Below, piece after piece: positions 34,704 through 44,426 of a stretch of DNA of 64,000 nucleotides. The translations under genes were made by a program, and so were the position numbers. Position 1 is the first letter of the stretch. The number at the start of each line of letters is the position of its first letter. The notes under the pieces are model-generated. The model was not told the DNA's origin. It saw only the letters and a list, made by a program, of their open reading frames with translations, and did no database searches. The stretch is from Panicum virgatum (taxonomy: Eukaryota; Streptophyta; Magnoliopsida; Poales; Poaceae), in assembly GCF_016808335.1 (NCBI RefSeq), contig NC_053150.1:29716030-29780029 (forward strand), read 5' to 3'.

Positions 34704-35887
34704 CGAGGACTAGTACCGCGACCCCGAACCCGAAGGACAGTACCTCAATCAGGATTTCCCGCAAGGCTTTGTGAACGGCAAGTTCAATCTCATCCTTTGA
34801 TGCATATTTTGTCCCAATTTTATAAACACAACCTACTGGCCTATTTTACAAAACTGCATATGCTTTTACTGCTAAAACATGGTTGGATAGCCACCCCTTG
34901 ATTTGTTTTAACCATTCCTTGACCACCTAGATTGATGTCTACATATGATTCGTTCTGTGTGGATGTTAATCACTGCTAGAATTGCTTAGGACCTTATACT
35001 CGTTCTACTACACATCAAATGTGATTATTTATAAAAGAAAATGTGTGAGTGTGTGGGAAGGAAAAATGGTGGATTTGTTGAAAATAAATGAAAGACGTGT
35101 CTCGATGAGATGGATGGCATTTCTGTGTGAATTGCCAGAAGGTGTGCTCGTACCTGTGTGGTTGAGCAAGGTTGGGAGATATCCATCTTGTCACCATTAA
35201 GGACCGAGTTGATGTGTCATCTTGCCTGACTCAACTATCGTGCAAACCACTCGACCGTTGTGTGTGGCAACGGCTCAGCGTAAACCCCATTAGTTAGTCT
35301 GATAGCCATCAGGAGGGCTGAGGGCAACGGGTGATCAAGAAGAAGGGATAAGCTCTGTGTGACTTATGCCCCGGTTGAACCTCAGTGATAAGTCAATGAC
35401 CCCTTGGTGGATCCCGTGGTGGCTAGTCAGGTCTAGCTAAGGCGGGTAATGGCTTTGTTGGGATCTGCACTGACACTAAGGTGATCGTGCTGTGGTATCC
35501 CGCTTGTGGGTAAAGTTGCACACCTTTGCAGAGTTAAAAACCTATTTGAATAGCCATGCCCACGGTACTGGGCGAGTTATGGTTTGGTCACATAACTAGT
35601 GTTTCTTCTGGGAATGGCTGGGATGGCGTGAGTTGTTTTAGAAAGGTGTCCGGCAGCTGTGCCGTGTGCTACAGCGGATGAGGAGTCCGGTGGCAACTTT
35701 TAAAATCTTGGATCCTGTGTGGATCAACCCCACCGGTCAAAAAAGAATTGTTTTAAAAACCTATTTCAAAATAAACCCTTGCATGTGTTAAAATTAGCTT
35801 TCCGCAAATTAAACCCTAGCCTTATCCTTGATTTATCATGTGCATGAACTCTGTTTATACCCCCTCCGTGGGTGCGGTTGGACTTCC

Positions 35888-35905
35888 TGAGTACGTTTGT
35901 ACTCA
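35888..35905 (+). other. Hairpin before last 3' splice site (E3)
   Basis: TGAGTAC, loop GTTT, GTACTCA, followed by CCTCTTGC; 21 bases before the terminal exon. Equivalent to the family A and E2 hairpins. Confidence 0.6.
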
Positions 35906-35997
35906 CCTCTTGCTTAATTTTCACAGAGGAAGATCCAGACTTTGTTCCCGAGGATGTTGAGTTGGAGTTCCGTTCTGCACCCAACCTTGCCTGTGGA

Positions 35998-36002
35998 TAG
36001 GG
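35998..36002. repeat. Target-site duplication of B, left copy
   Basis: TAGGG, identical to 41787-41791 on the other side of B. Proves B entered as one unit and that 36002 and 41792 were once adjacent. Confidence 0.9.
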
Positions 36003-37132
36003 TGTAACACCCTAATTTAAATTTCAATATTTAATAATAAATTTAATTGGCTTTATTTAATTTTTAAGGTTTTATATGCTTAGCCTTGCATTTAAATTAA
36101 TTTTCTTTCATAAGGAATTAAAATTTATTTTAGGTTTAACATGTTTGTGCATTCATGCTGGTGCATAAGTTTTATTTGGTTGAGTGCATAGGGTTTGAAT
36201 TCAAATTTATGTTTGAATTCAAAATAGGTTGAGTGAAGTTTGAAAAACAAAAGAGGAAGAAGAGAGAACTGGCCCGAGCCATCCCAGCAAACCCAATCCA
36301 GCTTTCGGCCCAGCAATCCAGCCTAGCAGCGGCCCGGTCTCCTCTCCCCTCCCTTTTCCTCAGCCGCTCCACACCCCCAGCCCGTTGGCCGTGCGGCCCA
36401 GCACTTGCCTCACTCACGCCCGCTCAGCCCAGCATCACCCTCAACCCAGTGTCACGCGTCATCCTTGTTACCCACCTGGGCCCGCCTGTCAGCCCAACCT
36501 GCAATGCCGCGCTCGCCTCGCCCGACCCCCGCAGTGCTCTCGCCCGCGCTCGCTGACAGCCACGGCCCACCTTGTCGGCACTCAACCCAGCTCGCGTTCT
36601 CGCCCTCTGTCACGCTACCGGTCCGGCCCCACCCGTCAGCCAGCCCAGAGCCCCGCGTCCGCACGCGCCCGCGCCCGGTTCGGTGCCTGTCATCCCGGCC
36701 CCTCATGTTAGCGCACCCGACCACCACCCCGCGCGCGTCACCCCCTTCCTCTCTCTGACCGAGCAGCCCCGCATGTCAGCTTTTCCTTCCCTTTTCGTCC
36801 CCGTCGCGCAAACAGCTGCCATGATCCTCGCCGAGGATTGCGCCGCGACTTTCCCAAGCCCGCACGCCGAGATCCCCGAACCCCCTCCTTAAATGGCCGT
36901 GACCCTCTGCACCCTCCTCCCATCCCGCAGCCGCCGCACCAAACCGTTGCCACCCCGCTGCCTTGCCCCGCCACGCCGCACCCTCTACTCCATCGTGATC
37001 TCACCACCCACAGCACCCCTGTCTCCAAGAGCCGCCGCAGAAGCTCCGTTCGAGCACCAGGAGCGACCCTGTGGCCACAATCCTCGACCACATCACCTGC
37101 AGTGACCGGAATTGTGCCGGACGCCGCCGCAG

Positions 37133-37209
37133 GTAAGTCGGCCCACCGCCCCGATTTCCTCGCCGCCGGTAACCCTTACCTCGTCCTGACCCCTGGTACA
37201 CCTTCGCAG
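37133..37209 (+). other. Candidate first intron inside B LTR (77 bp)
   Basis: GCCGCCGCAG|GTAAGT to ACACCTTCGCAG|CAC. In the 3' LTR the same intron is 40996-41081 with the poly(C) run inside. A2 has a matching donor and acceptor (GCCGCCGCAG|GTGAGC, ACCTTCGCAG|). Confidence 0.5.
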
Positions 37210-37546
37210 CACATCGCCGCACCTGCCCGTGGAGATCCAGGCACCCGGAGGACCACTGCAACACCCCGTCCGCGAGCTCTGCCTCCGCTCCGCCGCCGGT
37301 CAACGTCGCCATCGACCCTGCCCGGGCGTCCAGCCTGCTCTGCACCTCAGTGAGCATCAGCGTCCCCTCCTGAACCTTTTGCACACTCAACCCAGCTCTG
37401 GAATGGCCTGCACGCCGCACACCGGCGAGCACCGCCGCGCAGACCCGCCACCGCCACCGCGCACGCCGCCCCGAGCCTTAGTGTTTGCTCTTGTTTGCAT
37501 GTATGTGTATGTGCTGGACTTGTTTTGGCGTTGCGATCGTGAGTAG

Positions 37547-38708
37547 ACGTTGATCCTTCGGAGGAGTACTAGTACCCGGAGCAGCCACCGTCTTCAGAGC
37601 AGTTTGAGCAGCAGGAGAACTTTGAGGAAGGCAAGTATAACATGAACACCACCTATCACTTTTAAATACAATTTCGTACTGCATTTTAATACTGTATGCC
37701 TATAAGGACTTTCCTAGCCACTTTATTACCTTATATATATCCATTGGGTTGCATTTTGGTTAGTTGTGCTAGGTGTCGTGCTATAACACACTTGGTCCTT
37801 TTTAATTAATCTGATTAATGGTATATGCAACTTAATTCTGGGAGTGGCCCGCTTGAGTGGCTCACGTCTCGTTAAAAAGTGGTTTTTCTAGAAATATGGT
37901 TTAGGGGGCCAGCACAGTGCTTAGTGCTTGGTTGGCCACTCTCCATAAGGACCGGTTCATAGAGCGACAACCTGGGACAACAGCGCTACCACAAGACTGG
38001 AATGGGACAGTCTTGGCTTACTAATTAGGTCTTTTTGGTTTGGAGTAACTTACCTGCGGGGCAGGGGTGGTAAGCTTCTATGGCCCTCGTACTAAGTGGC
38101 CTCGTCTGTGCTACGTGTCTTGACGCCCACTAGACCTGCTCCATCGTCGCCGATCCAACCCTCGCGGTTACTCCTTACCAACGAGATTCTTTGTAACGGC
38201 CTCGTAGTGTGCTTGCTAGCCATCTCACCTGAGGAAGTGTGATGAACAACTAGCGTAGCTCATGACTTGTGGGTAAAGATGTGCAACCTCTGCAGAGTGT
38301 AAAACTGGTATACTAGCCGTGCTCACGGTCATGAACGGCCTAGATCCTCCTTTTGATTAGTGGGGTTATCTTCCTTTGATTAGGGGGGTTCCCCGGGTGG
38401 TTTGGTTTGGTTCTCAGTAGTTCATAATTAATTTTGATTAATTTCTATGTAACTGGGTTTATCGTAATTCATCCACTTGTAGTAATTAGCTTTAACATAA
38501 TTTTGCCAAGATTAAAAGCTAATGTAGTTAAGTTAGCCAACCTTAGAGCCTCATAGTTTGTGTTATACTTGTTGAGTACAAGTTGTGTACTCACTCTTGC
38601 CTCCTCTACTCTTTTCCTCTTGTTCTTTTGGGGATACCCTACTGCTGCTCAGTTCCCGGCGACACGGAGGAGTTCACCCGGACCTACCAGGAGTACGAGG
38701 ACTTCTAG
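37547..38708 (+). pseudogene. LTR mini-gene, last two exons (B 5' LTR), one stop
   Basis: Small exon 37547-37630 ends AAG|GCAAGT and carries TAG at 37570-37572 where other copies have CAG. Terminal exon 38653-38708 encodes DTEEFTRTYQEYEDF then TAG. Phases match the other copies. In the B 3' LTR the small exon is deleted but the terminal exon (41488-41543, ending SYQEYEDF) remains. Confidence 0.35.
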
Positions 38709-38954
38709 GCGGTCGTCTCCCAGTCGACGTCCCTGTGGCGCCCAGCTTCCGAGTTTCGTACTTGTTTTACGCTTCCGCTATATCAGACGTTTTGTCATTC
38801 ATGTAATAAATAATATTAGTACTTGCTTTATTATATCTTTTATGTGATATGTGCTGTGATATACTGTTCATTCTGTTGTATATACGTGTGACTTGATCCT
38901 GGCGCATATATGATTGCTCGGTTTATGTCCTTTTGTAAACCAGGTTTTACAGAG

Positions 38955-38967
38955 TGGTATCCGAGCT
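38955..38967 (+). other. Primer binding site of B
   Basis: TGGTATCCGAGCT three bases after the 5' LTR; one mismatch to the usual TGGTATCAGAGC core. Followed by ATATCGACTGTAGGACGAAAGC, the family A leader. Confidence 0.8.
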
Positions 38968-39541
38968 ATATCGACTGTAGGACGAAAGCCTAGATAGAAC
39001 TGGTCGAGTTTTAGGTCTTCTTCTCTCTATCCTTGGTTGCTGAAATTATTTTGCTATTATATTCCTTGAAATCAAAATTTCTTACTCGTCTTCCTTTGAT
39101 TTTTCTCTATAGAATAGTTTCCGTAGATTTTGGCCAGAAGTAAGTCGATTGACCATCATAAGTGTTAGCTAAATGACCCCTTTATAATAGCACGATAGAA
39201 CGTTCTGCGACACGTTGTGTTAGTCGAGTCGCGTGATAAACTCGACTAAAGTGTGAACTTTTGAATGCTTGTTATTATGCTAAATGTTTGATTTGGATTT
39301 TTGGATGATTGCATAGCTTAGTAGTTAAATTTGTTTAATGAAAATCAGTCTTAAGTTAAAGTTAGTTAATTAATAAAATTGAGTTAGATCGTCGGGGGAA
39401 AACCATACAATCTGTTCCCTCTACCTTATCATGCCTTGGTCTTCTCCTGTCTTGCTTGTTGAGAAGAAGGATAGGGCGAAGAGGATGTGATATCCCCGTG
39501 TTTAACCGACGAGGACGTCGGTCCTGTAAGGGGGTAGGGAT
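38968..39541 (+). other. B leader, ending in a foreign PPT/LTR-start relic
   Basis: Up to about 39440 this is the family A leader; gag and most of pol are absent. At 39528-39549 AAGGGGGTAGGGA is followed by TGTGACACC, the PPT-LTR junction pattern of E2-type elements rather than of family A. The body is therefore a mosaic. Confidence 0.6.
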
Positions 39542-39829
39542 GTGACACCACGGCCTACAGATAGTACGGGAGAATTTGAGGATTTCTCAGACGAGGTAGA
39601 AGAGTTATGCAGATCTGAGTTGAAGAGGTGCTTGAGAGTGCCAGAAGAACAAGCACCGTTGAAAGGATTGGATCTGACCTATACCGAGCATCCGGTGAAG
39701 ATACTGGAGACATCAGAGAGAGTTACACGGAACCGGAAGATCAAGGCGTGCAGAATGCAATGGAGTGACCACACTGAGAAGATGAGCTGCGGAAGACCTA
39801 TCCAGATCCGTTTGCTAGCCAGCCCTTAG
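39542..39829 (+). pseudogene. Remnant of pol C-terminus (chromodomain end) in B
   Basis: Encodes SELKRCLRVPEEQAPL, LTYTEHPVKILETSERVTRN and CRMQWSDHTEK before the frame drifts at the missing EATWEREDEL. This is the last about 90 residues of the family A polyprotein. The conserved GGACGAGATT and PPT TAAGGGGTAGGATT follow. B has no other coding capacity and must have used enzymes from a related element. Confidence 0.85.
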
Positions 39830-39864
39830 AATTTCGGGACGAGATTCCTGTAAGGGGTAGGATT

Positions 39865-41786
39865 TGTAACACCCTAATTTAAATTTCAGTATTTAATAAT
39901 AAATTTAATTGGCTTTATTTAATTTTCTAAGGTTTTATATGCTTAGCCTTGCATTTAAATTAATTTTCTTTCATAAGGAATTAAAATTTATTTTAGGTTT
40001 AACATGTTTGTGCATTCATGCCGGTGCATAAGTTTTATTTGGTTGAGTGCATAGGGTTTGAATTCAAATTTAAGTTTGAATTCAAAATAGGTTGAGTGAA
40101 GTTTGAAAAAGAAAAGGGGAAGAAGAGAGAACCGGCCCGAGCCATCCCAGCAAACCCAACCCAGCTTTCGGCCCAGCAATCCGGCCCAGCAGCGGCCCGG
40201 CCTCCTATCCCCTCCCTTTTCCTCAGCCACTCCGCACCCCCGGCCCGTTGGCCGTGCGGCCCAGCGCTTGCCTCTCACTCACGCCAGCTCAGCCCAGCAT
40301 CACCCTCAGCCCAGCGTCGCACGTCATCCTCATTACCCACCTGGGCCTGCCTGTCAGCCGAACCTGCAGCGCCGCGCTCGCCTTGCCCGACCCCCGCAGT
40401 GCTCTCGCCCGCGCTCGCTGATAGCCGAGGCCCACCTTGTCGGCGCTCAACCCCCGCTCGCATGCTCGCCCTCTGTCGCGCTACCGGTTCGGTCCCACCC
40501 ATCAGCCAGCCCAGCACCCCGCGTCCGCATGCGCCCACGCCCCGCTCGGTGCCTGTCACGCCGGCCCCGCATGTCAGCACACCCGACCACCACCCCGCGC
40601 GCATCACCCCCTTCCTCTCTCTGACCGAGCAGCCCCGCATGTCAGCTTCTCCTTCCTTTTCGTCCCCGTCGCGCAAACGGCTGCCATGATCCTTGCCGAG
40701 GATTCCACCGCGACTTTCCCAAGCCCGCATGCTGAGATCCCCGGACCCCCTCCTTAAGTGGCCGTGACCCTCTGCGCCCTCCTCCCATCCCGCAGCCGCC
40801 GCACCAAACCCTAGCCACCCCGCTGCCTTGCCCCACCGCGCCGCACCTCTGCTCCACCGTGATCTCACCACCCATAGCACCCAGTCTCCAAGAGCCGCCG
40901 CAGATGCTCCGCTCGAGCACCAGGAGCGACCCTGCGTCCACAATCCTCGACCACATCACCTGCCGCGGCCGGAATTGTGCCGGACGCCGCCGCAGGTAAG
41001 TCGGCCCACCCCCCCCCCCCCCCCGATTTCCTCGCCGCCGATAACCCTTACCTCATCCTGACCCCTGGTACACCTTTGCAGTACGTCGCCGCACCTGCCC
41101 GTGGAGATCCAGGTACCCGGAGGACCATTGCAGCACCCCATCCACGAGCTCTGCCTCTGCTCTGCCGCCGGTCAACGTCGCCATCGATCCTGCCCGGCCA
41201 TCCAGCCTGCTCTGCACCTCGGTGAGCATCAGCGTCCCCTCTTGACCCTTTTGCACACTCAACCCAGCTCTGGAATGGCCTGCACGCCGCACGCCAGCGA
41301 GTACCGCCACGCAGACCCGCCACCGCCACCGCACACGCCGCCCCGATTAAAAGCTAATGCAGCTAAGTCAGCCATCCTTAGAGCCTCATAGTTTGTGTTA
41401 TACTTGTTGAGTACAAGTTGTGTACTCACTCTTGCCTCCTCTACTCTTTTCCTCTTGTTGTTTTGGGGATACCCTACTGCTGCTCAGTTCCCGGCGATGC
41501 AGAGGAGTTCACCTGGAGCTACCAGGAGTACGAGGACTTCTAGGTGGTCGTCTCCCAGTCGACGTCCCTGTGGCACCCAGCTTCCGAGTTTCGTACTTGT
41601 TTTATGCTTCCGCTGTATCAGACGTTTTGTCATTCATGTAATAAATAACATCTGTACTCGCTTTATTATATCTTTTACGTGATATGTGCTGTGATATACT
41701 GTTCATTCTGTTGTATATACGTGTGACTTGATCCTGGCACGTATATGATTGCTCGGTTTATGTACTTTTGTAAACTGGGTGTTACA
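39865..41786 (+). mobile_element. 3' LTR of element B (1922 bp, internally deleted)
   Basis: Same termini as the 5' LTR. About 1.03 kb present in the 5' copy (roughly 37471-38510) is missing at 41345/41346, where CCCCGA joins TTAAAAGC; GATTAAAAGC in the 5' copy gives short homology at the breakpoint. Ends at 41786 followed by TSD TAGGG. Confidence 0.88.
41009..41024 (+). repeat. Poly(C) run of 16 in B 3' LTR
   Basis: Uninterrupted C run inside the candidate first intron; the 5' LTR has only short C runs here (CCCACCGCCCCG). Replication slippage or an assembly problem. Confidence 0.8.
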
Positions 41787-42015
41787 TAGGGTCACCCGCA
41801 GGAAGCTTCGTATGGCGCAAGACTCTGATGACCTCTTCGTAGTTAATATCGTTGTTTGGGTTTTAGTTGTTATCCTCGCGATAGTGGCGCTTCATTGCCC
41901 ATTACCGCGCAAAGTTGTATGGTGATGTACCATCTGATGTAATGAATGTGTTATCAGCATCTTGGGACTGATATTTGTATCACATTTAAGTCACCTCTTG
42001 TGAGGGGTTGCTTCA
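41787..42015 (+). mobile_element. E3 5' LTR, last segment, with TSD of B
   Basis: TAGGG (41787-41791) repeats 35998-36002. The segment continues to GGGTTGCTTCA at 42015, two bases before a PBS, so it is the end of the E3 LTR. Summed over its three parts the E3 LTR is about 3.3 kb. Confidence 0.78.
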
Positions 42016-42017
42016 GG

Positions 42018-42030
42018 TGGTATCAGAGCC
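42018..42030 (+). other. Primer binding site of E3
   Basis: TGGTATCAGAGCC, exact initiator-Met type, two bases after the LTR end. It separates LTR from internal region and places the two accessory ORFs before gag. Confidence 0.88.
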
Positions 42031-42155
42031 GTAAGTTGGCCGTAGGACGTGACCCTAGGATCGAGACCCTTTTTCGAAACCTTTCCCCATTAGAACTTTC
42101 CTTGCTTAACCCTTTTTCCACACAAACACTCGCCACTAACTCTTGCCTGTTCCTG

Positions 42156-42797
42156 ATGGCTGACAACGGATGGAGTAATGGAATCTGCTTCATAGAGCCT
42201 GGCCTCCCTAAGTTATTGCTACTCAGCCTGGAACGCGTCGGAGTTGTGGACACACCAGAGTACATCTACCGGGAGTACGACTCTAGGGGCACCCGTCGGT
42301 GTGACATAATGATCTTCGTGGGAAAGAGCACCCGCTATCCTGACATGGAACCCTGGTTCATCTCCACCACTGGCTTTTGCTTCCCAGACACCTACCGAAA
42401 AGCCGCCCGAAAAGCCCTACGACGTCTGCGTATGGTTTACAAACATCATCTTTAGCGGACTCCTATGAGATTTTTCCCGCCTACTGATGGAAGAGGACGC
42501 TCATGGATTGCCCGGATGAGAGGACTTGGAAGGAAAGAAGAACTAGAAGATACGGTCTCCCACCTATCCATCTACCTCACCGGCTTGGACCAACTCTACC
42601 GCGAACAGGTGGCACAACTTAAATACCAAATCCGCAGGGCAGAAAAGGCAATCCAAGAGATGGAGTCACAACGGATAAGAGCCGCACAAGCCGAGAATTC
42701 CCTAGCCACTCTCCAAACCCATTGGCAAAACCACGAGGCTCACAGAGGAGCAGGTGGATGGTTAGAAGAAGAACCCAAAAAAAACCCATTGGGATAA
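42156..42797 (+). pseudogene. Accessory ORF A of E3 (paralogue of ORF B), one stop
   Basis: Starts MADNGWSNGI. Conserved block YREYDSRGTRRCDIMIFVGK, then YPDMEPWF, TTGFCFPDTYRKAARKALRRL; TAG at 42453-42455 interrupts HL-RTPMRFFPP, which in ORF B reads HLAPTPLRIFPP. A helical region follows (LDQLYREQVAQLKYQIRRAE ... RIRAAQAE). The frame ends at 42797, earlier than in ORF B, so the C-terminus is truncated or shifted. Order in the element: LTR, PBS, ORF A, ORF B; gag and pol are lost. No domain recognised with certainty; the N-terminal helix, strands, then AARKAL helix recall a dsRNA-binding domain (inference). Function unknown. Confidence 0.7.
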
Positions 42798-43034
42798 GGG
42801 TACTCAGATCGAAGATGAGATGTTGGAGTAGTGTCTTCCACCAAAGAAGCGCCCTATCCAGATCGAGAAAGAATCGCCATGATAGGAGAGTAGTACACCT
42901 AGGCTAGAGTCTCTATCCTAATAATCGTGTATCCATGGAAAATGTATCCCACTCTGTTGTAATAATAAGAACCATCTATCTCCTTTGTACCCAAGTATAT
43001 GTGCAAGCCTTGTTCACCCTATCTTTGTTTTCAG

Positions 43035-43922
43035 ATGGCCGCGGAAGGATGGACCCAGGGCATTTTCCAAGCTGCCCCCGTCTTCCCTAGCCTTTTGACC
43101 AATGCCTTGGAGAGTCTTGGTGTGTCGGAACACCCAAGGTACTATAGCAGGGAGTACGAGCACCATGGTACCCTCCGCTGCAGGGTGATCCTGCTCATCG
43201 CCAAAAGTGACCGCTACCCCGACATCCAGCCATGGCGAGTGACCACCACCGGGTTTAAGTACCAAGACACCTATCCCTTAGTCGTCAGGACGACACTCCG
43301 TTATCTGTGTCGGATTTTCGAGGGACATCTCGCCCCCACACCATTGAGGATCTTTCCTCCGGCCATCAGAACCCTTGTTTGGGAGGATCGCATGAGAAGC
43401 CTGGAACGGTGCCGTCATGAAGAGGACCCCCTGTACCAAGTGGCTACTTACCTAGCCTCCTTGGATCAGCTCTTTGACGAGCAAGCCAGCATCCTGAGGG
43501 AGCAGACCCATCGGGACGAGCAAGCAGAGCTCACCATAAGAATGCATCAAATCCGGGTGGCTCAAGCCGAGGCAAGAGCCGCAGCCGCGGTCAGTAGTGA
43601 AGTAGTTACCTAAGAGAGCCTCAGGCAGGCCCGGGACTTGCGTATACAAGAATGGACCAGAAGTGGAATGCCAGTCCCGGCAATTGGAGAAACCCATGTC
43701 CTACTTGGGACGCCCATCATGGGATGGGGACCACTTTTTTGGACCCCACCAGCCCCACCCGAGAACCCTGAAGGGCCTACTGCCACCGTTGAAGGAGAAG
43801 CTGCTGAGCAACCCCTGGAAAACAGAGACCTAGAGAACGGCAAGCAGGGACTGCTCATTCCCCTGGAGGATGTGTGTTCTCCTCCAAGGGGAGAACCCAC
43901 TCAAGCCAATGAGTCTGCCTAA
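43035..43922 (+). pseudogene. Accessory ORF B of E3, 295 codons, one stop
   Basis: ATG directly after TTTTGTTTTCAG, so it may be the start of a spliced exon. N-terminal block YSREYEHHGTLRCRVILLIA, YPDIQPWRVTTTGFKYQDTY, then FPPAIRTLVWEDRM, a helical stretch (LASLDQLFDEQASILREQ ... RVAQAEARAAAA) and an acidic proline-containing C-terminus ending ANESA. A TAA at 43611-43613 interrupts the frame, which otherwise runs on. Total length to the stop is 888 bases, exactly that of ORF C in E2. It is clearly homologous to ORF A, so the pair arose by tandem duplication. Not a gag, pol or env that I recognise; I regard it as an element-borne accessory protein. Confidence 0.75.
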
Positions 43923-44120
43923 GTGCTAGTGGCCGTCAAGGGATGAAGCCGTGTGGTTCGAAGTTAGAGTTGTGCCCCCCCTTCTTTTGGAGTTGTGTAC
44001 TCGGACATGTAGTACGCGTTTCGGCCTTGCCCCAGTGTTGTACCCCCCCTTGTAGTAATGAAGTTGTTTGTGCTTGTTGCTTGCTAGTCTATGTGGTTAT
44101 TGTTAGTTGGTGTGCTTTCG
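43923..44120 (+). other. Non-coding end of the E3 fragment
   Basis: About 200 bases after ORF B, T/G-rich, no ORF. E3 ends where a family A LTR start appears at 44121; its gag, pol and 3' LTR are not in the window. Confidence 0.6.
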
Positions 44121-44426
44121 TGTAACACCCGGTTTATAAAAGGACATAAACCGAGCAATCATATACGTGCTAGGATCAAGTCACACGTATATACAACAGA
44201 ATGAACAGTATATCACAGCACATATCATGTAAAAAGATATAATAAAGCGAGTACGAATGTTATTTATTATATTAATGACAAATGTATGATACAGAGTATG
44301 CGGAAGCATAAAACAAGTACGAAACTCTCGGAAGCTGGGCGCCACAGGGACGTCGACTGGGAGACGACCGCCTAGAAGTCCTCGTATTCTTGATAGCTCT
44401 GGGTGAACTCCTCCGCGTCGCTGGGA
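44121..44426 (-). mobile_element. Family A/B LTR fragment, 306 bp
   Basis: From the terminus TGTAACACCCGG to within the terminal mini-gene exon (stop complement at 44372-44374; peptide TQSYQEYEDF with synonymous changes relative to B). Cut at 44426 where the E2 LTR begins abruptly. Both partners are truncated at one point, so a single deletion removed the rest of this LTR and the first 3.2 kb of the E2 LTR. Confidence 0.85.

Larger units (their letters stand above)
20962..36000 (+). pseudogene. E3 LTR mini-gene, interrupted by copia LTR and A2
   Basis: Small exon starts at 20962 after TTTATTGTGTGCGTCATAG|. Its first part is 20962-21056; after removing the insertion and the CGAG duplication it continues at 34708 in the same frame and ends at 34777, GTGAACG|GCAAGT, a GC-type donor. 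Peptide pieces: EGEPVDEQYREQV and YRDPEPEGQYLNQDFPQGFVN. Terminal exon 35927-36000 follows TTTTCACAG| and encodes EDPDFVPEDVELEFRSAPN then a TAG at 35998-36000. Both introns are phase 1, as in families A and E2. Stops at 21024-21026 (TAA) and 34711-34713 (TAG) break this copy. B inserted exactly at the terminal stop. Confidence 0.42.
34704..36002 (+). mobile_element. E3 5' LTR, second segment
   Basis: Continues the E3 LTR after the copia insertion. Holds the end of the small exon, a roughly 1.1-kb intron-like part with a block shared with family A (GCTTGTGGGTAAAG and GCAGAGTTAAAA, 35503-35571), a hairpin and the terminal exon. The shared position and motifs tie it to 19269-21056. Ends at the B insertion; TSD TAGGG at 35998-36002. 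Confidence 0.75.
36003..38951 (+). mobile_element. 5' LTR of element B (2949 bp)
   Basis: TGTAACACCCTAATTT start and AGGTTTTACA end. Same lineage as family A but a different GC-rich block: TATA-like CCTTAAATGG (36888-36896), intron 37133-37209, small exon 37547-37630, terminal exon to 38708, poly(A) signal 38805. The inner part (37700-38950) closely resembles A0. Confidence 0.9.

Noticed and set aside
36233..37546. Pro/Ser/His-rich ORFs in B LTRs (also 40096-41391)
   Set aside because: Low-complexity GC-rich leader; frames are not kept between the two LTRs beyond what recent identity explains.
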